This document shows positions 42,049 through 50,979 of a stretch of DNA of 64,000 bases, in pieces. Location of the stretch: contig JAZRQJ010000015.1 in the NCBI GenBank assembly GCA_045649685.1, positions 62,001 to 126,000 on the forward strand, read 5' to 3'. This DNA is from RUG12519 sp045649685 (GTDB lineage Bacteria > Bacillota > Clostridia > Oscillospirales > Ruminococcaceae). The notes under the pieces are model-generated. The model did no database searches. It was not told the origin of the DNA and worked only from the letters and a program-made list of their open reading frames with translations. A program made the position numbers and the translations under genes. The stretch's first letter is position 1. Each line of letters opens with the position of its first letter.

Positions 42049-43473
42049 TTACATAGCTGATACACTTAATGCAAACGATTTAAACTGTTGCCAGTTGGCT
42101 GCACCACTAGATATGTCATCATTTGTGCTAGTTAATCTTTGTGGGAACATAATTGTCATCAGGTTTGCAGTATTGTTATTAATGGTATAAGTTGGACTAG
42201 CTATACTTTTAACTACAGATTGTAAAGGTACTGCCATAGGCATTGATTGTCTCGAATCTAGAGCTAATGATTGCTGAGATGCAATATCTATTCCGGCTAT
42301 TGCTATCCAGTGTCCTCCTTGATCTGTCATTACATTTGCCATTATTGGAGTATCACTACAACTAAAATGTTGAACAAGCAAAAAATATGCAATTTTATTC
42401 ATGATATTTTCATATCTATTGTTGTTTGGTTGCGGGTTGTATATTTGTACTTCATTAGAATATATTCCATACATATTTAAATAAGAATTTATTGTATTTT
42501 CATTTTGAGCGGTGCCTAAGCAATTTGAGAGATGTGGTAGTAATTCACAGAACTTTTGATCGACTGAGTTGTTCTTTATAGGACTCTGTCCGTCTATGTT
42601 TAGAAAGTAGTTGGCGACATTTTGTGATGTATATAACCAGCAGTTGTTTACGGATTGAAGACCGGCATAAATGCTTTGGAATTTTTGCTTTAATCCGTCT
42701 ATGGTTATATGTTTATTTATTATATTTGATTCAGCTATATGAATTAGGTTATTTAGTTCGCTTTCAGCTTCATCCCACCATCCTTCATATAATGAATTGT
42801 GAGCAGGCTTATTATGATTGACAGGACTATGATTGACAGGACTATGATTAACATTGTGATTTTGATTATTTAGTATATCGTTCATCTTTTTAATCTTATT
42901 TTGTATTGCTATATTATTGATTTTGTTTTGCATTGCCATGTTGTTAATCATTAGAATGTTATTAATCATTTTCATGTTATTAATCATTTTCATGTTGTTG
43001 TAATTTCTAATAGATGCAAGAGTGTTTTGATAAAGATTTTTTAGTTGTATATCTATGTTGTAAATATTACTATTAAGATTAATAATTGAAATATTGTTTA
43101 ATTTTAAAGCATATAACGTGGACTTTATGCTTAGTTCTATTGGGAGTATTTGCTGATTAAATTTATTGATTAATGTTTTGCTGGGGCAAATTAGTTTTTC
43201 TTTATGCATAAATGTTAAAGTGGAATATATGGAGTTTAGTTTTTCTAACATTTTTTTATTATTTAGGTTATTTACGATTTGTTTTATTTCCAGTATATAT
43301 TTACCCATATTTGCTATTGTATTGTTCAAATTTTGAATAAATTTTATTTCACTATTACTTAATACTATGTTGTTGTGAGTATATATTGCTCCAGCAGATG
43401 ATATAATAGACGTAGATATTGTTGCTGCACACAAGATAGATATAAATTTTTTTAATATTTTATTTTTTACCAT
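42049..43473 (-). CDS. Secreted protein F, mosaic of B-like N-terminus and A-like peptidase domain
   Basis: A 474-residue predicted secreted protein. Signal peptide MVKNKILKKFISILCAAT..., end SAGA (about 29). Residues 35-160 follow protein B closely (LSNSEIKFIQNLN, CPSKTLINKFNQ, YNIDIQLKNLYQNT). A low-complexity middle has MKMINN and IQNKI repeats and HSPVNHSPVNH (about 160-226). From WWDEAESELNNLI on it follows protein A: Gln273 and Cys278 in GLQSVNNCWLYTSQNVANYF, His388 in GGHWIAIAGIDI and Asp406 in LALDSRQ, a complete Cys-His-Asp set. AAGGAGTAAT-type site upstream of the ATG; terminator copy 5 follows. Confidence 0.75.
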   Translation of the reverse strand: MVKNKILKKFISILCAATISTSIISSAGAIYTHNNIVLSNSEIKFIQNLNNTIANMGKYILEIKQIVNNLNNKKMLEKLNSIYSTLTFMHKEKLICPSKTLINKFNQQILPIELSIKSTLYALKLNNISIINLNSNIYNIDIQLKNLYQNTLASIRNYNNMKMINNMKMINNILMINNMAMQNKINNIAIQNKIKKMNDILNNQNHNVNHSPVNHSPVNHNKPAHNSLYEGWWDEAESELNNLIHIAESNIINKHITIDGLKQKFQSIYAGLQSVNNCWLYTSQNVANYFLNIDGQSPIKNNSVDQKFCELLPHLSNCLGTAQNENTINSYLNMYGIYSNEVQIYNPQPNNNRYENIMNKIAYFLLVQHFSCSDTPIMANVMTDQGGHWIAIAGIDIASQQSLALDSRQSMPMAVPLQSVVKSIASPTYTINNNTANLMTIMFPQRLTSTNDDISSGAANWQQFKSFALSVSAM

Positions 43474-43599
43474 TGATATTACTCCTTCTATGCATAAAAA
43501 TATGCAATAATACAGATAGAATTATACAGCAATAATTTAAATAAAATGTAACGATTTTGCGACTAAATTGTAAATTTTTTATTAATATAGTTATATATA

Positions 43600-45000
43600 T
43601 TAAAATGTTTTAGAAATAGCAGGTAGTAATTGAGTTTTAAATTCAGACCATGAGTGAAATTCGCTGATGTAGTGGAAATTGTTTACATTAGTGAATGAAG
43701 GGAATAATACGTTAATTTCTCTTCCAAATTCATCTTCATAACCACTATCGCACATCAAGCCTACCATGCGATCGAGAGAATATATTTGAGGTTCGTTGAA
43801 ATTTGGGTCTAAGACTACTACTTGATTTGTATCAATATCTATTCCAGCAATTACTACTGAATGATTATTATTTTCATTAAAACGAACTAAATAGTCACTC
43901 TGAATACCCACTTCTACTGGAGTTATGGAATTTGTAAAGTGCTTGATTAATAATAATTTTGCAATTTTGTGCATTGTTTCAATATTTTTAATGTCATTTT
44001 TTTGGTAATATATAGCTGTGCGTGAGTGATTTAAGTTTAATTGATTTAAAATATTTGAACTGACTGAAGAGCTTGATTGTTTTTTGATTGCTTCAACAGA
44101 GAGATTAAAACCTAAATTATTAAATTCTCTTTCAATGTTGTCGAATTCATTTTTGTCTTGTTTTCCGGAATTTTTAATAATATTTTCATTTTTAATAAAT
44201 TTTATGAAATTAATAATATTTTGTAAAGAGTACATCCAACAGTTTGAATGGCTTTGTGTGCCACAAATAATTGGTCGAATTTCATTTATTATACCTTCAG
44301 TACTAGTTTTAGGAGAATGATTTTTCATTTCTTTAATAGCTTGACTAAGCAAATTATCTATATCATTATTTGCGTTGTCTAGCCATTCTTGTGATTCATA
44401 TTTTTTGAATACAATTTTTTTCATGTTCTTAGCGTTTTGCTTCATATTTGATATGGCTAAATCAAAATGGTTAACAGCGCTTTTTAAGTCTTCTTTTAAG
44501 TTTTTATTAAAAGGGCTAAAGTTGATGTTTTGATAGAATAAATCGGCATTCGTTCCTATAATGTGATGGTTAGACAGTGGATTATATTTTTTTATATATT
44601 CGACTAGTTTATTATTTTCTGTCTGTTTAGCTTTTGCGAGTTTTTCCAATATAGGTGTTTTATTAGGATTAGAAACTATTGTATAGTTTTCTAGTGTAAA
44701 TTGATTTAATTCTTGAATAACTTTATTCATCATTTCGATTGCGTTTTTCATGCCTGTTTCATCACTTGTTTTAAAAGGTTGTCCACTTTTAATAAATTTC
44801 CAGGTGGCTTTTATAGTGTCGTTAATATCTTCATATTTTGCTTTATTGGGTGCAAATTGATTGAAATATTGCATATAGAGTGCAAATTGATTAAAATCTG
44901 CTGTTCTTTGTTTGAATTCTATGATTTTGTCGTGTAACTGCATCCGCACATTAGTCATATATGGACTAAGTATTGTTTTGCATGCCATATTATTGCGCAT
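43600..45000 (-). pseudogene. C-terminal part of secreted protein G, downstream of an in-frame TGA
   Basis: An open frame of 466 residues from the first ATG (45000), in the same frame as the N-terminal part at 45022-45681; only the TGA at 45024-45022 and seven sense codons separate them. It holds helical Asn/Lys-rich sequence and the family domain: Gln249 and Cys254 (numbered from 45000) in GTQSHSNCWMYSLQN, a His in NNHSVVIAGIDIDT and an Asp in VVVLDPNF, then the HSWSEFK end also seen in A and F. By itself it has no signal peptide and no good ribosome site at ATG 45000, so translated separately it would be cytoplasmic. The domain is intact, so the stop is recent or suppressed. Confidence 0.7.
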
Positions 45001-45021
45001 GTTGTCTATTTTGTCTTTAAT

Positions 45022-45681
45022 TCAGTTAACTATATTCATATCTTGTTGGTGATATGATGCAATATTGTTTTTCATTGTGTTACATATATTCAATGAATAT
45101 CTCATCATATCAGTATAGCTCATATTGTTGTTTGTTATACTCTGATTATTTGAATCTGTATTATTGTTTATTTTTTTATTGTTTTTTGTTGCTTTTTCTT
45201 TTTTGATTGAAAGTGTAACTTCTTGTAGAAGATTCTTAATATTTTCATTTGCTTTTGAAAGTTCATCATTAGTTTTGTTATAGTTATCAAGATTTTTGTT
45301 AGAATTCAATAGATTTAATGATGCTTCTAGACTCTGTATTGATTTTTCAATTTTATATAACATATCTAAACTAGAGACAGATCGTTTGTTAAGATTTTCT
45401 AAGTTTTTTGTTATAGAATTTATGTTTGATATAGCAGTTAACTTGATGTTTTTTTCATTGTCGTTGGTTTCTGGATACGTTGTTATTTTTTGTTTCATTT
45501 GTTCTAACATTGCTAAGCATTTTTTTATTGTTTCATTCAATTTTTTAAAATTGCTTTTCTGTTTTTGATTCATGGTTGTTATTCCCGAATATTCTATTGC
45601 TCCAGCAGATGTTAGCGCTGACATAGACATTGTTGTTGCACATAAAACAGCAATTAATTTTTTTACCACTTTAGTTTTCAT
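45022..45681 (-). CDS. N-terminal part of secreted protein G, ending at an in-frame TGA
   Basis: A 219-residue frame with the family signal peptide (MKTKVVKKLIAVLCATTMSMS..., end SAGA at about 28) and helical Asn/Lys-rich sequence matching the N-terminal regions of A and B in composition (SKANENIKNLLQEVTLSIKK). It ends ...QDMNIVN at TGA 45024-45022, after which the same frame stays open for 473 codons. Taken together, protein G would have 693 residues and the same plan as A and F. A CGA (Arg) or TGG (Trp) to TGA change explains it. As read, the cell would export a fragment without peptidase domain. GAAAGGACT precedes the ATG. Confidence 0.65.
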   Translation of the reverse strand: MKTKVVKKLIAVLCATTMSMSALTSAGAIEYSGITTMNQKQKSNFKKLNETIKKCLAMLEQMKQKITTYPETNDNEKNIKLTAISNINSITKNLENLNKRSVSSLDMLYKIEKSIQSLEASLNLLNSNKNLDNYNKTNDELSKANENIKNLLQEVTLSIKKEKATKNNKKINNNTDSNNQSITNNNMSYTDMMRYSLNICNTMKNNIASYHQQDMNIVN

Positions 45682-46047
45682 TGATTTATAGTCCTTTCAT
45701 AAATTTTAAAGTTAATAAAATTATATTTGACCTATTTAGTGTGTTCTATAAATTTTGATTAACGATGAAATATTTAAGAATATATTGTAAATTGTTGTGG
45801 ATTTTATGTTGATATCATACATCTTAGATAAATGTTATAGCAAACAAACTTAAAAAATATAATCAGTGAAAGAGCAATAGTTTAACATTGTGCGTTAAAT
45901 AATGTGTGTTATTAAACTGTGATTTTTAGCATAAATATATTTAAACTATAAATTATAATTGTTTTTATTTTTAATATGCGGTATAATTTTGATATAAGAT
46001 TTAAGTATACATTGAGTATTGACATATATTTGTAGGGAGAACATTAA
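45682..46047. other. Divergent intergenic region between secreted gene G and the helicase
   Basis: 366 bases without a credible ORF. It contains the helicase promoter (45959-45987) and presumably that of gene G on the other strand; no terminator or recognised RNA is visible. Confidence 0.45.
45959..45987 (+). promoter_or_regulatory. Promoter of the DEAD-box helicase
   Basis: TTGTTT at 45959-45964, 17-base spacer, TATAAT at 45982-45987. The leader is about 55 bases. Confidence 0.5.
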
Positions 46048-47484
46048 ATGAAATTTGAAGATTTTAACTTGGCTCCATCTATTTTGAGAGCTTTAAAAGA
46101 ACTTAAATATGAGAGTGCATCGCCGATTCAAAATAAAACTATTCCTGCCGTTTTAAGTGGACGTGATTTAATTGGCTGTGCTGAAACTGGAACAGGAAAA
46201 ACCTGTGCATTTGCTGTTCCTATAATTAACCATCTAATTTTAACTAGAAAAAAAGTGAAAAAAAAAGTGATAAGAGCTTTAGTTTTAGCACCAACCAGGG
46301 AACTCGCAATGCAAATATTTGATAGTTTTAGATCATATACTAAATATAATAGGATCCGTAGTTGTGTTGTTTTTGGTGCTGTTGGATATAGACCACAAAT
46401 AGCAGCTTTAGGGAGGGGTGCAGACATTTTAATAGCAACTCCTGGTAGATTAAATGATTTAATACGAAAAGGATATGTAGATTTATCTAACATTAGTTTT
46501 TTTGTTTTAGATGAGGCAGATATAATGCTAGATATGGGTTTTATAGAGGATATAAAAAAGTTAATTAAAATTATTCCTCGAGATCGGCAGACATTAATGT
46601 TTTCAGCAACTATGTCGAGAAGCATATTGAATTTGGCTAATTCTATTCTTAAAAATCCGATAAAAGCAATTGTATCTCGACCGTCAACAACTATTGATTC
46701 AATTGATCAATCTGTTTATATGATAGACAAAAGAAATAAGATGAAATTTTTAATACAACTGATTGATAGCTTTAATATTCAATCCGCACTGGTTTTTACC
46801 AGGACCAAAACAGCCTCAGATAAAGTTGCTAAGGAATTATTGAAAAATGGTATTGTTGCCAATTCAATTCATAGCGATAAATCTCAGTGGGATAGATTAG
46901 GTGTGTTAAATGACTTTAAAAAAGGGAATATTAGAATTTTAGTTGCTACAGATATCGTCGCTAGAGGAATAGATATTAAAGGTGTTTCGCATGTTATTAA
47001 TTATGACATACCGTATAATAGTGAAGCATATGTTCATAGAATAGGACGAACAGGTCGCGCTGGAAATGCAGGAGTAGCAATAACGTTTTGTGAATATTCT
47101 GAAAGGAATTTTTTAAGAGTAATTGAGAAGGCTATACGAAAAAAAATAAAAATTGTTAATAACTATAATCAACAAAAAAATTGTCAAGTAAAAAATAAAT
47201 TTTCTGTTGCTATGAAAAAGAATAAGTATAGAGAAAGTCTTTTGAAAACAAAAAATACAATGAGTTTGTCAGAATATATTGACCCAGTTAAGCAATTTAA
47301 AGTTAGTGAAAAAAGAGTTGTTAAAAATAAAGTCAAGTCGTTTGATGAATGGATGAAAAATGAAAGTTTAATTAAAATTAATAGGAACATGTTTAAAAAT
47401 AGTTGTAAACAACCTATTGAATCAAAAAATCACAAAGATAAAATGTTTGATTTTGCACTCAGGAAATCTGATATAAAAAAATAA
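46048..47484 (+). CDS. DEAD-box ATP-dependent RNA helicase
   Basis: A 478-residue RNA helicase for ribosome assembly or mRNA turnover. Motifs in order: Q motif (SPIQNKTIPA), Walker A AETGTGKT (45-52), PTRELA, TPGRL, DEAD (FVLDEADIMLD), SAT (FSATMS), then the second RecA domain with FTRTKTASD, ATDIVARGIDI and HRIGRTGR. The last 110 residues are a basic, low-complexity tail (Lys/Asn-rich) as in CshA/RhlE/CsdA-like enzymes, but no known RNA-binding domain is seen in it. GTAGGGAG precedes the ATG. Which subfamily it belongs to is not certain, so no symbol is given. Confidence 0.94.
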   Translation: MKFEDFNLAPSILRALKELKYESASPIQNKTIPAVLSGRDLIGCAETGTGKTCAFAVPIINHLILTRKKVKKKVIRALVLAPTRELAMQIFDSFRSYTKYNRIRSCVVFGAVGYRPQIAALGRGADILIATPGRLNDLIRKGYVDLSNISFFVLDEADIMLDMGFIEDIKKLIKIIPRDRQTLMFSATMSRSILNLANSILKNPIKAIVSRPSTTIDSIDQSVYMIDKRNKMKFLIQLIDSFNIQSALVFTRTKTASDKVAKELLKNGIVANSIHSDKSQWDRLGVLNDFKKGNIRILVATDIVARGIDIKGVSHVINYDIPYNSEAYVHRIGRTGRAGNAGVAITFCEYSERNFLRVIEKAIRKKIKIVNNYNQQKNCQVKNKFSVAMKKNKYRESLLKTKNTMSLSEYIDPVKQFKVSEKRVVKNKVKSFDEWMKNESLIKINRNMFKNSCKQPIESKNHKDKMFDFALRKSDIKK

Positions 47485-47542
47485 AAATATATTTATTGAA
47501 CTAAATAATTTATATATGGCTTTGATTTTTTATTTAAATTTT

Positions 47543-47571
47543 TTGGATTGTGGTAAAAAATATGATATAAT
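47543..47571 (+). promoter_or_regulatory. Promoter of uppP
   Basis: TTGGAT at 47543-47548, 17-base spacer, TATAAT at 47566-47571 with TGA in front (extended -10). Confidence 0.7.
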
Positions 47572-47614
47572 ACCTATTGTGTGTTTTACTTTGATACTAA
47601 GGGGTTTATAATTT

Positions 47615-48490
47615 ATGAATATATTTGAAATATTTAAAGTTATTATATTGGGAATAATTCAAGGAATAACTGAATGGCTTCCTATAAGCAGTACAGGGCA
47701 TATGTTGTTATTTAACTCTTTTTTTCCATTAGATACTAATCTGTATTCTGGTGGTCAAGAATTTGTTGATTTATTTTTGATTGTTATTCAGTTTGCATCT
47801 ATTTTGGCTGTGATTTTTTTGTTTTTTAAAAAATTAAATCCTTTTTCTAAATCAAAAAATTTAAAAGAGAAGAGAGCAACATTTTCTTTGTGGGGTAAGG
47901 TGATTATAGGATCTATTCCTGTAATGATTATGGGATTTGCTTTTAAAAATGCTATACACAAATATTTATATAATGGTTTTGTTGTTGCATTTATGTTAAT
48001 AATGTATGGATTGCTTTTTATAGTTGTTGAATGTTTTAAATCTAATAGCAGTGGTGCCGATATTTCTAAATTAGGACAAATAACTACTCAGACAGCATTT
48101 TTAATTGGAATATTTCAAGCTTTGGCCTTAATTCCAGGAACATCTCGTTCTGGAGCAACTATATTGGGTGCTTTACTAATTGGATGTTCTAGGAGTGTTG
48201 GTGCAGAATTTTCCTTTTTTCTAGCCATTCCAGCTATGGCGGGTGCTAGTGTGTTAGAAATTGTTTCATATTTTAAAAAGCATGGTTTAGGTTTTTCTGT
48301 CAATGAATGGATTGCGTTAGGAATAGGTTTTATAATTTCATTTGTGGTTTCTATATTTGCAATATCAACATTTATGAAATTTATTAAAACGCATAACTTT
48401 AGACCTTTTGCGTGGTATAGAATAGTGCTAGGAATTATTATTGTTGGTGCTTTTGTAACAGGATTTTTAAATATGGGTGTGCATGTTTAA
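47615..48490 (+). CDS. uppP: Undecaprenyl-diphosphatase (BacA type)
   Basis: Integral membrane phosphatase that recycles undecaprenyl diphosphate to the carrier lipid for peptidoglycan; extra copies give bacitracin resistance. The 291-residue protein shows both family repeats: GIIQGITEWLPISSTGHMLL near the N-terminus and ALALIPGTSRSGAT near residue 175, with about eight membrane helices. The start is ATG 47615 after AAGGGG. It replaces yicC/yloC upstream of remA in the usual gene order; the remA gene follows after 127 bases. Confidence 0.95.
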   Translation: MNIFEIFKVIILGIIQGITEWLPISSTGHMLLFNSFFPLDTNLYSGGQEFVDLFLIVIQFASILAVIFLFFKKLNPFSKSKNLKEKRATFSLWGKVIIGSIPVMIMGFAFKNAIHKYLYNGFVVAFMLIMYGLLFIVVECFKSNSSGADISKLGQITTQTAFLIGIFQALALIPGTSRSGATILGALLIGCSRSVGAEFSFFLAIPAMAGASVLEIVSYFKKHGLGFSVNEWIALGIGFIISFVVSIFAISTFMKFIKTHNFRPFAWYRIVLGIIIVGAFVTGFLNMGVHV

Positions 48491-48617
48491 TTAAAAGTGA
48501 GAATTATTAGCAAAAAATATAGTGCATATGATATTTATTGATATGTTCTATATATGCTTATTTTTGATATGAAAATTTAGTTTTATTAAAAAAATAGGGG
48601 AAAAAATAGGGGAAATT

Positions 48618-48869
48618 ATGAACGAACTTATTAATATAGGATGTACAAGCTATATATCCATCAGTAAATTAGTTGCAGTTGTTGCGCCAGATGCCGCTCC
48701 AATAAAGAGAATGATTTTGGCAGCAAAAAATATTGGGAAATTAATTGATGCGACTTGTGGTAGAAAAACCAAGTCTGTGTTGTGCATGGATAGTGATCAT
48801 ATTATTTTGTCTTGTTTAAGTGTTGATGTTATAGAAAGTAAAATTAAAGATTGTGTGGGTGGTGAGTAG
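48618..48869 (+). CDS. remA: RemA-like DNA-binding regulator (DUF370)
   Basis: An 83-residue protein of the DUF370/RemA family: N-terminal NIGCTSYISISKLVAVVAPDAAPIKR matches, with the helix-forming ATCGRKTKSVLCMDSDHIILS. In Bacillus, RemA wraps DNA to activate biofilm matrix and osmoprotection genes; in Clostridia the gene is constantly beside gmk, and its role there is less known. Two tandem AAAAAATAGGGG units (48589-48612) provide the ribosome site. gmk begins four bases after the stop, so translation is coupled. Confidence 0.88.
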   Translation: MNELINIGCTSYISISKLVAVVAPDAAPIKRMILAAKNIGKLIDATCGRKTKSVLCMDSDHIILSCLSVDVIESKIKDCVGGE

Positions 48870-48872
48870 ATT

Positions 48873-49469
48873 ATGAAAACTGGTACATTATTGGTGGTTT
48901 CGGGACCATCAGGTAGTGGAAAAGGGACAATTTTAAATAAAGTGGTAGCTGATGAAAATGTTTCGCTTTCGATTTCTGCTACTACGAGAAAACCAAGAAA
49001 TGGTGAAATAGACGGTGTTCATTATCATTTCATGACAAGAGAAGGGTTTTTGAATGAAATTGCAAATAACAATATATTAGAGTATAATGAATACTGTGGC
49101 AATCTGTATGGTACGTTAAAGTCTGAAGTTGAATCACTTTTATCTGAGGGTAAAGATGTGATATTGGAAATTGATGTTAATGGAGCTAAGAAAATTGTTG
49201 ATTCTATGGAGTGTGTTAGAGTTTTTATTTTGCCTCCTAGTATGGATATTTTAAAACAGAGGTTGTCTTTGCGTGGAACAGAAACAACTGAAACGTTAAA
49301 TAAGCGTATAAATCAAGCACACAATGAAATGAAAGAAGCATATGAATATGATTATGCAGTAGTTAATGATGTGTTAGAAGATGCGGTTAAAAATATTCGA
49401 TTAATATTGAAAACTGAGAGATTAAGAACAAATAAAATGAAATTTAAAATTGATGAATTAAATAAATAG
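48873..49469 (+). CDS. gmk: Guanylate kinase
   Basis: Converts GMP to GDP with ATP. The 198-residue product has the P-loop GPSGSGKGT (11-19), the GMP-binding STATTRKPRNGE-like segment (ISATTRKPRNGE, 35-46) with GVHYHFMTREGF, and the VILEIDVNGAKK motif near 95. Standard length. Second gene of the remA-gmk-rpoZ-coaBC unit, with GGTGAG before its ATG. Confidence 0.97.
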   Translation: MKTGTLLVVSGPSGSGKGTILNKVVADENVSLSISATTRKPRNGEIDGVHYHFMTREGFLNEIANNNILEYNEYCGNLYGTLKSEVESLLSEGKDVILEIDVNGAKKIVDSMECVRVFILPPSMDILKQRLSLRGTETTETLNKRINQAHNEMKEAYEYDYAVVNDVLEDAVKNIRLILKTERLRTNKMKFKIDELNK

Positions 49470-49483
49470 AAGGAGTTTTTAGT

Positions 49484-49699
49484 ATGAATAGACCATCTAT
49501 ACCTGAACTTTTAAAAAATGGAGAAAGTTATTATTCTTTGATAATTGGTGTGTCAAAAAGGGCACGTCAGATTGTAGATTATGCAAACCAAGTGGAAATA
49601 AATTGTCCGGATAATCCAGTTGCTGATGCAATAGAAGATTTTGCTAAGGGGAAGTATGTTCTTGTTGAGCCAGAAGGCATAGGACAAAAAAATGAGTAA
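49484..49699 (+). CDS. rpoZ: RNA polymerase omega subunit
   Basis: A 71-residue omega subunit, which aids assembly and stability of RNA polymerase. It begins MNRPSIPELLKNGESYYSL and contains the family helix VSKRARQIVDY and the C-terminal NPVADAIEDFAKGKY, which match Firmicutes omega proteins. AGAAGGAG precedes the ATG. Its end overlaps the coaBC start by eight bases. Confidence 0.92.
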   Translation: MNRPSIPELLKNGESYYSLIIGVSKRARQIVDYANQVEINCPDNPVADAIEDFAKGKYVLVEPEGIGQKNE

Positions 49700-50909
49700 A
49701 TCGTTTATTGGCAAAAAAGTATTGCTTGGTGTTAGTGGTGGGATAGCTGCATTTAAGGCTGTTAGTGTAGCTAGTGAGTTGGTAAAAAAGGGTTGTATTG
49801 TTAAAACTATAATGACTCGCAATGCTGAAGAGTTTATTAAGCCATTAACTTTTGAAACAATGACTAATAATGTTTGCCTAACATCTACTTTTGAACGAAA
49901 GGAACAGTTTGATGTTAAACATGTTTCTTTGGCTCAGTGGGCAGATTTGTTTGTTGTTGTGCCTGCAACAGCGAATGTTATTGCAAAAATTGCAAACGGA
50001 TTGGCTGATGATATGTTGACCAGCACTTTTTTGGCGTGCATGTGTAAAAAAATAGTGGTTCCGTCTATGAATACTGGTATGTTAGAAAATATTGCAACTA
50101 AAAGTAATATAAAAACAATAGAAAGCCGAGGCATTAAAGTTGTTGAACCAGCTGAAGGTAGGTTGGCCTGCGGAGATATCGGTAGAGGTAGATTGCCTGA
50201 TGTTGATGTTATTGTACAGTGCATATATGAAACATTAAATTGTGATATGGACTTAAAAGGGCAAAATGTTTTGGTTACAGCAGGAGCAACGGAAGAATAT
50301 ATAGACCCTGTGCGTTTTTTAACTAACAGATCTAGTGGTAAAATGGGATATGCCATTGCTAAAGCTGCTGCTGAAAGAGGAGCAAGGGTTACATTAGTTT
50401 CTGGAAGAACGGATAATCTGACTGTTCCTTCTGGAGTTAATGTCTTGTTTGCTAGTAGTGCATGTGATATGCAAAAAGCAGTTTTGGATGTTGTTGAAAA
50501 GCAGGATATTTGTGTTCTAGCGGCTGCTGTGGCAGATTATACTCCAAAAGTGAAATTAGATCACAAAATGAAAAAGACAGACTCAGATATGATTTTAGAA
50601 CTTGTTAGAACCCCAGATATATTGGCGAATTTGAGGGATCATGTTAAAAAAGATACATTTTTGTGCGGATTTTCTATGGAAACGCAGGATTTATTGGAAA
50701 ATTCCAAGAAAAAATTAATATCCAAAAATGCTGATATGATTGTTGCCAATAATATTAATGATGTTGGAGCCGGTTTTGGTGTTGACACGAATAAGGTTAA
50801 TATAATTACTCGTGATGATGTATTGGACATTCCGCTGATGACTAAAGAAAAATTAGCAGGTGTTATTTTGGATAACATATTAAAATATAAATTTGAAAGA
50901 TTAGGTTAA
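49692..50909 (+). CDS. coaBC: Bifunctional phosphopantothenoylcysteine decarboxylase/ligase
   Basis: Two steps of coenzyme A synthesis: CoaB ligates cysteine to 4'-phosphopantothenate, CoaC decarboxylates the product with FMN. The 405-residue protein has the CoaC half (residues 1-185; GVSGGIAAFKA, the active His in VKHVSLAQWAD, PSMNTGML, and catalytic Cys in LACGDIGRGRLPD) and the CoaB half (TAGATEEYIDPVRFLTNRSSG; AAVADYTP; ANNINDVGAGFG). Overlaps rpoZ by eight bases; the PriA gene follows. Complete by motif content. Confidence 0.97.
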   Translation: MSKSFIGKKVLLGVSGGIAAFKAVSVASELVKKGCIVKTIMTRNAEEFIKPLTFETMTNNVCLTSTFERKEQFDVKHVSLAQWADLFVVVPATANVIAKIANGLADDMLTSTFLACMCKKIVVPSMNTGMLENIATKSNIKTIESRGIKVVEPAEGRLACGDIGRGRLPDVDVIVQCIYETLNCDMDLKGQNVLVTAGATEEYIDPVRFLTNRSSGKMGYAIAKAAAERGARVTLVSGRTDNLTVPSGVNVLFASSACDMQKAVLDVVEKQDICVLAAAVADYTPKVKLDHKMKKTDSDMILELVRTPDILANLRDHVKKDTFLCGFSMETQDLLENSKKKLISKNADMIVANNINDVGAGFGVDTNKVNIITRDDVLDIPLMTKEKLAGVILDNILKYKFERLG

Positions 50910-50979
50910 AGCTACGTATGCCTGTGTGTTGGTATCTGTGGCTTTAATTTTTAATTTTATAGGAGTAGGTAGATTCGCT

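Noticed and set aside
45022..45024. TGA read as Trp by a variant genetic code
   Set aside because: TGG is used for Trp throughout and several core genes end naturally in TGA (cmk, fmt, rsgA, thiD), so TGA is a normal stop here.
34980..45681. Secreted family proteins as lipoproteins, because of Cys in the signal peptide (VLCATT)
   Set aside because: The Cys sits inside the hydrophobic core, not after an L-(A/S)-(G/A) lipobox, and a normal cleavage region follows later.
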